Shown in pieces: positions 1 through 5,438 of a DNA stretch of 5,715 nt. The stretch's first letter is position 1, and every line of letters starts with the position of its first letter. The stretch spans positions 1 to 5,715 of the forward strand of contig SKNJ01000088.1 in the NCBI GenBank assembly GCA_007120575.1, given 5' to 3'. The notes under the pieces are model-generated. The model searched no databases and was not told where the DNA came from. It worked only from the letters and a program-made list of their open reading frames with translations. Source of the stretch: Thioalkalivibrio sp. (GTDB lineage Bacteria; Pseudomonadota; Gammaproteobacteria; Ectothiorhodospirales; Ectothiorhodospiraceae). A program made the position numbers and the translations under genes.

Positions 1-65
1 CACAGGGGATTTTCCGAAGGAGTGCCGTATGGGGCGATACGGCCGACTGAGGAAAATTCCCTGTG
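1..65. repeat. Long imperfect inverted repeat (two-part hairpin) at window edge
   Basis: The outer arms at 1-15 and 51-65 pair over 15 positions (CACAGGGGATTTTCC against GGAAAATTCCCTGTG), with one G-T wobble. Inside them a second perfect 7-bp stem, GCCGTAT (24-30) and ATACGGC (37-43), closes a 6-nt loop GGGGCG. Between the stems, AGT (21-23) can also pair with ACT (46-48). The outer arm starts at base 1, so the structure may continue beyond the window. There is no T-run after either arm, so it is not a textbook intrinsic terminator. It could be an extragenic palindromic repeat, a transposon end or remnant, or an mRNA-stabilising structure downstream of an unseen gene. The pairing is directly visible; the function is unknown. 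Confidence 0.7.
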
Positions 66-110
66 TGGCCAAGAGACCAGCGAGGGCGCGTGCAATTCAT
101 GAAATATCCG

Positions 111-284
111 GGCTAGGAGCCTGTCGGATTTGGGCGGTCGCCGCGAGCGTAAGGCTGGAGAGTGAGGCCATTTTTTGGTCTCTCGAGGCGCATAGTGGGA
201 ACTCTGTAACGAGAGAGAGCGGGAAAAGGGGCCGCTCTCCCGCACGCGCAGCAGATCAGTCCCAAATCCGACAGGCTCCTAGCC
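111..284. mobile_element. MITE-like element with perfect 24-bp terminal inverted repeats
   Basis: The left end (111-134) and right end (261-284) are exact reverse complements over 24 bp. The shared core is GAGCCTGTCGGATTTGGG, and each arm carries the palindromic tetramer CTAG near its outer end (113-116 and 279-282). The interior of 126 bp has no coding sequence. It contains smaller stems: GAGAG 158-162 with CTCTC 180-184 around a T6 run, and GAGAGC 215-220 with GCTCTC 234-239. Long exact terminal repeats on a tiny non-coding body are the hallmark of a non-autonomous transposable element mobilised by a transposase elsewhere. CTAG is the likeliest duplicated target, but being palindromic it cannot be distinguished from the repeat itself. 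I do not recognise the parental insertion sequence family. Identical ends suggest fairly recent insertion or continued selection. Confidence 0.75.
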
Positions 285-319
285 ATTGCCAGGCAGAGCG
301 CCGGGGCAGAGCCACAGGC
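285..319. other. Short spacer between MITE-like element and comF stop
   Basis: These 35 bases separate the right end of the element from the comF stop codon. I see no gene. A small palindrome AGCC-TGT-GGCT (read on the minus strand) overlaps the comF stop, but there is no T-run, so no independent terminator for comF is evident. The inverted-repeat element just beyond could itself fold in the comF transcript. Confidence 0.4.
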
Positions 320-1039
320 TCAGGCGCGCGCCAGCGCCAGCGCGTCCACCCCCCGCGCCCCGGCCGCGCGCAGCGTCGCCGCCAGGGCATTCAGGGTCGC
401 CCCGGTGGTCACCACGTCGTCCACCAGCAGCACCCGTGCCCCCTCCAGATCAGGGAACACAGAGACATCCACCGCAAAGGCATCGCGAACGTTCCGGCGT
501 CGCGCCTGCGCCCCCAGACCCTGCTGCGATTCCGTCGCGCGAATCCGTCGGGCCAGCCACGGAGCGGCCGGCACCCCCAGGATATCGGCCACCGCACGTG
601 CCAGCGGCTGGGCCTGATTGAACCCCCGCTGGCGCAGACGCACCGGATGCAGCGGCACCGGCACCACCACGTCCGGGTGCTCGCCCGCCGTCAGTTGCTC
701 CGCGGCGGCCACCCGGGCCAGGGTCACCAGCACTCGCTCGGAGCGTGCGTCACCAGCATGCTTGCAGCCCAGCACCAGCCGGTCCAGGGGCCAGGCATAG
801 GCCCATGGCGCGTAGACCCGGTCCAACACCGGGGGCCGGCGGGCACACGCGGGACACTGCCCGCTCACCGGCAACGGGCTGGCACAGCAGCGGCAGGGGT
901 GAACGACCCGCTGCAGGTCCTCCAGGCAGGGACCACAAAGCGCCGCGCCCGGCGGCGCGGGAGCAAGGCACAGTTCACAATGCGCGGGATAGAGCGCCTC
1001 GACCAGCGCGTCCCGAAGCCGACCGCCCGATACGATCAC
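320..1039 (-). CDS. comF: ComF family phosphoribosyltransferase-like protein
   Basis: This 239-residue cytoplasmic protein has the ComF layout. Its N-terminal cysteine-rich region holds CELC (21-24), CGPC (35-38), CRCC (49-52) and CPAC (62-65), presumably zinc-binding. A type I phosphoribosyltransferase fold follows, with the family signature VPVPLHPVRLRQRGFNQAQ (127-145) and the PRPP-loop motif VLLVDDVVTTGATL (203-216). The family (ComF/GntX) is needed for DNA uptake during natural transformation in several bacteria and for use of external DNA; the biochemical reaction is not settled. The start is GTG. No ATG lies in frame upstream before a TGA, and the N-terminus matches the usual family start, though its ribosome binding site is weak. 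It diverges from the biotin cluster across 86 bp. A comF homologue beside bioB is, as I recall, common in gammaproteobacteria such as pseudomonads. Confidence 0.92.
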   Translation of the reverse strand: MIVSGGRLRDALVEALYPAHCELCLAPAPPGAALCGPCLEDLQRVVHPCRCCASPLPVSGQCPACARRPPVLDRVYAPWAYAWPLDRLVLGCKHAGDARSERVLVTLARVAAAEQLTAGEHPDVVVPVPLHPVRLRQRGFNQAQPLARAVADILGVPAAPWLARRIRATESQQGLGAQARRRNVRDAFAVDVSVFPDLEGARVLLVDDVVTTGATLNALAATLRAAGARGVDALALARA

Positions 1040-1125
1040 GCCATGTCGCCCGCCGGCCCTGCCGGCCGCGATGAAGGGGGATTCGCCATGATGATATCAT
1101 CGTGTTTTTACCTGCAGGTTAGCCC
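1040..1125. promoter_or_regulatory. Divergent control region between comF and the biotin operon
   Basis: This 86-bp gap must hold the start signals of both units. Its AT-rich centre is an 18-bp near-perfect palindrome (1087-1104). After it come a T-run (1105-1109), the 10-bp palindrome ACCTGCAGGT (1110-1119), and a plausible Shine-Dalgarno AGG (1116-1118) 7 nt before the ATG of the membrane protein. I see no match to the long BirA operator, which has TTGTAAACC-type half sites separated by 14-16 bp. Confidence 0.55.
1087..1104. promoter_or_regulatory. 18-bp palindrome with symmetric extended -10 elements
   Basis: CATGATGATATCATCGTG is a palindrome with one mismatched pair, and its 12-bp core GATGATATCATC is perfect. 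On the plus strand it contains the extended -10 TGATATCAT (1092-1100), predicting a start near 1107 and a leader of about 19 nt before the ATG at 1126. By symmetry the minus strand carries the same sequence, predicting a start near 1084 and a leader of about 45 nt before the comF GTG. No good -35 is seen on the plus strand, which fits an extended -10 promoter. The alternative is a dimeric repressor operator. The palindrome is directly visible; promoter use is inferred. Confidence 0.5.
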
Positions 1126-1584
1126 ATGGCGACCAAGACCGTCTCCGGGCGCAGTTCGCGCCGCGCCGCCTCCATCTTTGACATCGGCAACCTGATCAGC
1201 GTGTCGATGGCCGGGATTCCGTTGTTCCTGGTCAGCAGCGAGACCGTCGGGGTCGGCACGATCATCGCGGCGATCCTCGGCATCGTGCCGCTGATTCTGT
1301 GGTTTGGCGGTTCGATGCTGGTGTATGCACTGAACCGACATCACCCGGACCCGCGGGTCGGCCATCACACCCAGTGGGCAGCCTATCGCTACTACGCCCT
1401 GATGGGAGCCCTGATCGTGGTCGCCACCTTCTTCCCGCCGGATCTGAACTACTACCGGGCATACTGGGCGGTCGCCGCCGCGATCCTGCTGCCGTGGACG
1501 ATCTACGCCCTGATCACGATCTTCCGCGAGCCCTGGGCCGACATCGAAATCCCGGCCGAGGCCGACCAGGAGCACCATCTATGA
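1126..1584 (+). CDS. Small four-helix membrane protein of unknown function, coupled to bioB
   Basis: I do not recognise this 152-residue protein. A basic N-terminus (K4, R9, R12, R13) precedes four probable membrane segments at about 19-36, 44-68, 88-103 and 111-133. A charged loop rich in His and Arg (70-90, with RHHPDP and GHH) and a loop with [10 protein letters not shown] lie between segments. An acidic C-terminal tail ([15 protein letters not shown]) follows. With four helices and the positive-inside rule, both ends should be cytoplasmic. There is no cleavable signal peptide. The ATG has a fair ribosome site (AGG, 7 nt upstream) and is the first gene after the divergent control region. 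Its stop overlaps the bioB start by 4 nt (ATGA, 1581-1584), so translation is probably coupled. The context suggests a link to biotin synthesis, or simply co-transcription; no function can be read from the sequence. Confidence 0.85.
   Translation: MATKTVSGRSSRRAASIFDIGNLISVSMAGIPLFLVSSETVGVGTIIAAILGIVPLILWFGGSMLVYALNRHHPDPRVGHHTQWAAYRYYALMGALIVVATFFPPDLNYYRAYWAVAAAILLPWTIYALITIFREPWADIEIPAEADQEHHL
1568..1572 (+). promoter_or_regulatory. Shine-Dalgarno site for bioB
   Basis: AGGAG lies 8 nt before the bioB ATG, inside the last codons of the upstream membrane protein gene. It supports the ATG at 1581 as the bioB start rather than any of the in-frame upstream codons that extend the open frame to about 1299. 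Confidence 0.75.
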
Positions 1585-2576
1585 GCACGCCCCGCCACGA
1601 CTGGAACACCGACGAGGTCGAGGCCCTGCTCGACCTGCCCCTGAACGACCTGATCTTCCGCGCGCAGACGATCCACCGCGAGCATTTCGACCCCAACGCA
1701 GTGCAGGTCAGCACACTGCTGTCGATCAAGACCGGGGCCTGCCCCGAGGACTGCGCCTACTGCCCGCAAAGTGCACACCACGAGGTCGAAATCGAGCGCG
1801 AGCGCCTGCTGCCGCTGGAGGAAGTGCTGGAGGCGGCGCGCAATGCGCGTGCCCAGGGCGCGACGCGCTTCTGCATGGGTGCGGCCTGGCGCAACCCCAC
1901 CGACAAGAACCTGGAGCGCGTGATCGAGATGGTCCGCGCGGTGAAGGATGAAGGCCTCGAGACCTGCATGACCCTCGGCATGCTGAAGGCCGAGCAGGCT
2001 CGACGCCTGTCCGAGGCGGGGCTGGACTACTACAACCACAACCTCGACACGTCGCCCGAGTTCTATGGCCACATCATCTCGACGCGCACCTACGAGGACC
2101 GCCTCGAAACCCTGGAATACGTACGCCAGGCAGGCATGAACGTCTGCTGCGGCGGGATCCTGGGCATGGGCGAATCGCGTCACGACCGCGCACGCATGCT
2201 GCAGCAGATGGCCAACCTGCCGAAGCACCCGGAGTCGGTGCCGATCAACCAGTTGATTCAGGTCGAGGGCACGCCGCTGCATGGCATCGAGGACCTGGAC
2301 CCGCTGGAGTTCGTGCGTACCATTGCCGTGGCACGCATCCTGATGCCGGCCTCCTACGTACGCCTGTCCGCCGGGCGCACCGAGATGTCCGACGAGATGC
2401 AGGCCCTGTGTTTCCTCGCCGGTGCCAACTCGCTGTTCTATGGCGACACCCTGCTGACCACACCGAACCCCGGCGAGAACCACGACCTCGCGCTGTTCGA
2501 GCGGCTGGGCTTGCGCCCGGAAGCCGGCCCGGAAGCCCCCATAAAACCGGATCAGCCCGCTTCCGCGCCGGCCTGA
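1581..2576 (+). CDS. bioB: Biotin synthase (radical SAM enzyme)
   Basis: BioB inserts sulfur into dethiobiotin to make biotin, the last step of the pathway, using a [4Fe-4S] cluster for SAM cleavage and a [2Fe-2S] cluster as sulfur donor. At 331 residues it has family length. The radical SAM motif CxxxCxxC is Cys54, Cys58 and Cys61 (CPEDCAYC). The expected ligands of the second cluster are present: Cys98 (RFCMGAAWR), Cys129, Cys189 and Arg261 (YVRLSAGR). The hallmark [12 protein letters not shown] (151-162) is intact. The C-terminus ends in a Pro/Ala-rich tail (about 314-331), probably disordered. The gene overlaps the upstream membrane protein gene by 4 nt and lies 12 nt before the methyltransferase gene, within one probable operon. 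All key residues are intact, so the enzyme should be active. Confidence 0.98.
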   Translation: MSTPRHDWNTDEVEALLDLPLNDLIFRAQTIHREHFDPNAVQVSTLLSIKTGACPEDCAYCPQSAHHEVEIERERLLPLEEVLEAARNARAQGATRFCMGAAWRNPTDKNLERVIEMVRAVKDEGLETCMTLGMLKAEQARRLSEAGLDYYNHNLDTSPEFYGHIISTRTYEDRLETLEYVRQAGMNVCCGGILGMGESRHDRARMLQQMANLPKHPESVPINQLIQVEGTPLHGIEDLDPLEFVRTIAVARILMPASYVRLSAGRTEMSDEMQALCFLAGANSLFYGDTLLTTPNPGENHDLALFERLGLRPEAGPEAPIKPDQPASAPA

Positions 2577-2588
2577 GCCAGACCGGCG

Positions 2589-3341
2589 GTGAACCACGGC
2601 TTCCCCGACCACTTCTCGGCGGTAGCGGCCGATTACGCCCGTCACCGCCCGGACTATCCGGCCGAGCTGTTCGACTGGCTCGCCGCGCGCACCCCGCGGC
2701 ACGACCGCGCATGGGATTGTGCCAGCGGCAACGGCCAGGCCGCACGCGGCCTGGCACCGCACTTTGCGCAGGTCATCGCCACGGATGCCGCGCCGGCACT
2801 GCTGGCCGCACTGCCCGACAATGCCCGGATCGACCGTGTCGCCTGCGCCGCCGAGGCCTGTGCGCTGGCCGATGGCAGCGTCGACCTGGCCTGCGTTGCC
2901 CAGGCCGCGCACTGGTTCCGGCATGCGGAATTCCACGCCGAGGTCGCCCGCGCGCTGCGCCCCGGCGGGCTGCTGGCGGTCTGGGGCTATGGCGTGCTGC
3001 GCGCCGAAGACCCGGCACTCGACCACCTGCTGCGCGACTTCCACGACTCCACCCTCGCACCCTGGTGGCCGGAGGAACGCCACCACATCCGCTCGCACTA
3101 CCGCGAACTGCCATTCCCGTGGCGGGAGATCGAGACCCCCGAGGTCCGGATCGAGCGCGAGTGGGACCATGACGCCCTGCTTGGCTACCTCGGTACCTGG
3201 TCGGCGATCCGGCGTGCGCGCGCGGCGGGCCACGACCCGCTCGCCGCGCTCGAACCAGCCCTGCGGGCCCTCTGGCCTCATCCGCGGGTGCCGGCGCGCG
3301 TGCACTGGCCCGTGTTCCTGCGCGCCGGGTATCGGCCGTGA
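2589..3341 (+). CDS. Class I SAM-dependent methyltransferase in the biotin operon
   Basis: This 250-residue protein has a Rossmann-type methyltransferase core. It opens with HFSAVAADYARHRPDYP (8-24), typical of the Methyltransf_11/trans-aconitate methyltransferase-like group. The SAM-binding motif I follows as WDCASGNGQAARGL (42-55), then the acidic residue after strand 2 (D66) and the post-core DLACVAQAAHWF (99-110). RALRPGG (121-127) precedes strand 5, and the C-terminal cap contains YLGTWSAIRRAR (200-211). Its position between bioB and bioF suggests the BioC role, methylating malonyl-ACP to start pimelate synthesis. However, the HWF motif and C-terminal cap differ from E. coli BioC, so I leave it unnamed. 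The start is GTG, 12 nt after bioB, with a weak ribosome site; translation probably depends on coupling. Its stop overlaps the bioF start (GTGA). Confidence 0.9.
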   Translation: MNHGFPDHFSAVAADYARHRPDYPAELFDWLAARTPRHDRAWDCASGNGQAARGLAPHFAQVIATDAAPALLAALPDNARIDRVACAAEACALADGSVDLACVAQAAHWFRHAEFHAEVARALRPGGLLAVWGYGVLRAEDPALDHLLRDFHDSTLAPWWPEERHHIRSHYRELPFPWREIETPEVRIEREWDHDALLGYLGTWSAIRRARAAGHDPLAALEPALRALWPHPRVPARVHWPVFLRAGYRP

Positions 3342-4510
3342 GCCGTTCCCTGGAGATCTCCCTGGAAGAACGGCTTGCCGGCGTGCGCGCGGCGGGACGC
3401 TGGCGCCGAACCCGCGTCCTGGATGGACCGCAGCGCCCGGAACAGGTCATCGACGGGCACGCGGTGATCGCCTTCTGCTCCAACGACTATCTGGGACTGG
3501 CCGACGACCCGGCGGTCGCCGCCGCCGCCCGCGAGGCGCTGGATCGGTACGGTGTCGGCGCGGGGGCCGCCCATCTGATCAATGGCCACACCCGCGCCCA
3601 CGACGAACTGGAACAGGCGCTGGCCCGCTTCACCGGACGCGAGCGGTCGCTCGTCTTCTCCACCGGCTACATGGCCAACCTGGCCCTGGTCCAGGTCCTG
3701 GCCGGGCGTCACGACACCGTCTTCGAGGACCGCCTCAACCACGCCTCGCTAATTGATGCCGTGCGCCTGTCCGGCGCGCGCAGCCAGCGCTACCGCCACG
3801 CCGACATCGAGCACCTGCGCGAGCGGCTGGAGAAGGTACCCACCAACAACCAGCGCCTGATCGTCACCGACGGCGTGTTCTCCATGGACGGCGACCTCGC
3901 CCCGCTACCGCAGCTGGCCGCCCTGGCGCGCGAGTTCGACGCCTGGCTGATGGTGGACGACGCCCATGGCCTGTCGGTGCTGGGGGAGACCGGTGGCGGC
4001 AGCTGCCAGCACTTCGGCCTCGGCGCGGACGACATTCCGATCCTGATGGGCACCCTGGGCAAGGGCTTCGGCACGGCCGGGGCCTTCGTTGCGGGCTCCG
4101 ACGCGCTGATCGAGACCTTGATCCAGACCGCCCGCCCGTATATCTACACCACCGCGATGCCGGCCGCACTGGCCGCCGCCACACTCGCCTCGTTGCAGAT
4201 CGCCGAGGCGGCGGGGGATCGCCGCAGGCATCTGCAGCACCTGCTCCGGCGTCTGGGCGAGGGCCTGGATCGTCTCGGCCTGCCGCACCCGTCCCCGGTC
4301 ACGCCGATCCAGCCGGTCACCCTGGGTGATTCCGCTCGCGCCACCGCCGTTGCCGAGCGCCTGTTCACCGCGGGGTTCCTGGTCCCCGCGATTCGCCCCC
4401 CGACCGTCCCCGAGGGTGAAGCTCGGCTGCGGATCACACTCTCCGCCGCGCATACCACGGCGCAGATCGACGCCCTGCTGGACGCCCTGGCCCTCGCGCT
4501 GCGGGACTGA
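3338..4510 (+). CDS. bioF: 8-amino-7-oxononanoate synthase
   Basis: BioF is a cytoplasmic PLP enzyme that condenses a pimeloyl thioester with L-alanine, releasing CO2, to give 8-amino-7-oxononanoate, the first step of biotin ring assembly. The 390-residue protein is of family length and shows [10 protein letters not shown] (46-55), a glycine-rich stretch at [14 protein letters not shown] (72-85), and the ring-stacking His135 in NHASLID. Asp207 and His210 lie in VDDAHG, and the Schiff-base lysine Lys242 in [12 protein letters not shown]. The C-terminal [11 protein letters not shown] (425-type core of the alpha-oxoamine synthases) is also intact. The GTG start overlaps the methyltransferase stop by 4 nt, has no clear ribosome site of its own and looks translationally coupled. 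It is the last gene of the cluster; bioH, bioC, bioD and bioA do not follow. Confidence 0.97.
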   Translation: MSRSLEISLEERLAGVRAAGRWRRTRVLDGPQRPEQVIDGHAVIAFCSNDYLGLADDPAVAAAAREALDRYGVGAGAAHLINGHTRAHDELEQALARFTGRERSLVFSTGYMANLALVQVLAGRHDTVFEDRLNHASLIDAVRLSGARSQRYRHADIEHLRERLEKVPTNNQRLIVTDGVFSMDGDLAPLPQLAALAREFDAWLMVDDAHGLSVLGETGGGSCQHFGLGADDIPILMGTLGKGFGTAGAFVAGSDALIETLIQTARPYIYTTAMPAALAAATLASLQIAEAAGDRRRHLQHLLRRLGEGLDRLGLPHPSPVTPIQPVTLGDSARATAVAERLFTAGFLVPAIRPPTVPEGEARLRITLSAAHTTAQIDALLDALALALRD

Positions 4511-4643
4511 GCCCTGCCGCCCTGCTGCGCCGCGCGGGGCAGGCCAACCGCCCCGAAGCAGGCGGCCGGCCAAAGGTACGCAACCACCGGATGCCAAACC
4601 AGGGCCAGCCACCGGCGACGCGGAAAAGAGGCGCCCCCGCCCC
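4511..4643. other. Convergent gap between bioF and radC
   Basis: These 133 bases separate two converging genes. The sequence is GC-rich, with short imperfect stems such as GCCCTGC (4511-4517) against GGGGCAGGC, but no convincing stem followed by a T-run on either strand. I therefore cannot assign an intrinsic terminator to either gene. No open frame here shows credible protein character. I see no further biotin gene remnant. Confidence 0.5.
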
Positions 4644-5315
4644 CTACAACTCACCGCGCTCGGCGAGGGAGACGATCTCGTCGGCTACGATCAGGTGGTC
4701 CAGGAGTCGGACATCGACCAGGGCCAGGGCATCAATCAGGCGACGCGTAATCGAGACATCCGAGCGCGACGGCTCGGCGACACCAGAGGGATGATTGTGC
4801 GCCAGAATGACCGCCGCCGCGTTGTGATACAGGACGCGGCGCACGACCTCGCGCGGGTGAACCGAGGCACCGTCGATAGTGCCGCGAAACAGCTCCTCGA
4901 ACGCGATCACGCGGTGGCGGTTGTCGAGGAACAGCACCGCGAAGACTTCGAACGGATAGTCGCGCAGGCGCGCCGCCAGGAACTCCCGGGTCGCCTTCGG
5001 CGAGGTCAGCGCTTCACCGCGCTCCAGGGTCGCCGCGAGGTGCCGCCGCCCCATCTCCAGCACCGCCTGAAGCTGCGCATACTTGGCCGCCCCCAGTCCA
5101 GGCGCTTGACAGAATGCCGCCTGCTCCGCCTGCAACAACGGGCGCAACCCGCCAAAGCGGCTCAGCAGGTCACGCGCGACATCGACCGCGCTGCGCCCCT
5201 TGACGCCAGTGCGCAGAAAGATTGCCAGCAACTCCGCATCCGAAAGAGCCGCCGGACCGCGCTCCAGCAACTTCTCGCGCGGCCGCTCGGCGGCCGGCCA
5301 ATCCGTGATCGCCAT
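4644..5315 (-). CDS. radC: RadC family JAB/JAMM-domain protein (UPF0758)
   Basis: The 223-residue protein matches the usual RadC length (about 220-230). The N-terminal part starts [16 protein letters not shown] and contains a helix-hairpin-helix-like segment (APGLGAAK, 71-78). The C-terminal JAMM metalloprotease-like domain (about 105-223) has all metal ligands: AHNHPSG with His173 and His175, Ser183 and Asp186 in the HxHx7SxxD pattern, and a candidate catalytic Glu140. Despite its name, a direct role in DNA repair is doubtful in the family and the true function is unsettled. The frame stays open 25 codons further upstream, but the ATG at 5315 has a strong GGAGGT site and begins at the conserved N-terminus, so I chose it. 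It diverges from coaBC, as in E. coli and many gammaproteobacteria. The rpmB/rpmG genes often found nearby are not seen in this window. Confidence 0.95.
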   Translation of the reverse strand: MAITDWPAAERPREKLLERGPAALSDAELLAIFLRTGVKGRSAVDVARDLLSRFGGLRPLLQAEQAAFCQAPGLGAAKYAQLQAVLEMGRRHLAATLERGEALTSPKATREFLAARLRDYPFEVFAVLFLDNRHRVIAFEELFRGTIDGASVHPREVVRRVLYHNAAAVILAHNHPSGVAEPSRSDVSITRRLIDALALVDVRLLDHLIVADEIVSLAERGEL

Positions 5316-5319
5316 ACCC

Positions 5320-5325
5320 ACCTCC
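5320..5325 (-). promoter_or_regulatory. Shine-Dalgarno site that fixes the radC start
   Basis: On the minus strand GGAGGT lies 4 nt before the ATG at 5315. It is the strongest ribosome site in the window, and it decides between this start and the longer open frame that begins at 5390. Confidence 0.85.
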
Positions 5326-5425
5326 CTGTGGTTTGCGCCTGGATGGTTCGAAGCTTGCCGGTGACACCCGCAAGGCGCAAGCGAACGCAAGCCGGGTATT
5401 GCGCGAATTCATCGCGTATCCGGGC

Positions 5426-5431
5426 TAGAAT
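5426..5431 (+). promoter_or_regulatory. Candidate -10 element of coaBC
   Basis: TAGAAT matches the sigma-70 -10 consensus TATAAT at 5 of 6 positions and ends 7 nt before the coaBC ATG. The start of transcription would then fall on or next to the A of the start codon. No good -35 is present at 16-18 nt upstream; TTGCGC (5399-5404) is 21 nt away, too far for a standard spacer. Confidence 0.5.
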
Positions 5432-5438
5432 CCCGCGC

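Larger units (their letters stand above)
5316..5438. promoter_or_regulatory. Divergent promoter region of radC and coaBC
   Basis: The 123-bp gap separates divergent radC and coaBC. On the coaBC side there is a -10-like TAGAAT at 5426-5431. In the middle are three copies of CGCAA (5369-5373, 5376-5380, 5386-5390), the last of which forms an inverted repeat with TTGCG at 5399-5403. No clear -10/-35 pair for radC stands out. Confidence 0.5.

Noticed and set aside
1110..1119. BirA (biotin repressor) operator at the ACCTGCAGGT palindrome
   Set aside because: BirA operators have half sites of the TTGTAAACC type separated by 14-16 bp; this palindrome is short, continuous and only loosely similar.
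29..1195. 388-codon plus-strand open frame across the MITE-like element, comF and the divergent gap
   Set aside because: It runs through inverted repeats, antisense to the well-supported comF and into the next gene. Its Arg/Pro/Gly-rich translation has no domain.
1299..1580. 94-residue N-terminal extension of BioB
   Set aside because: It overlaps the membrane protein gene in another frame. BioB homology, the AGGAG site and the ATGA junction all favour the ATG at 1581.
1503..3305. 600-codon open frame on the minus strand opposite bioB and the methyltransferase gene
   Set aside because: It is antisense to two confidently identified genes. Its residue make-up (Arg, Gly, Val, Gln-rich, no recognisable domain) is what GC-rich codon bias produces in the opposite frame.
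4511..4543. GC-rich imperfect stem after bioF as a terminator
   Set aside because: The pairing needs bulges and no T-run follows, so it does not meet the usual pattern of an intrinsic terminator.
5316..5390. 25-residue N-terminal extension of RadC
   Set aside because: The strong ribosome site and conserved family N-terminus start at 5315; the extension lies in the promoter region of the divergent pair.
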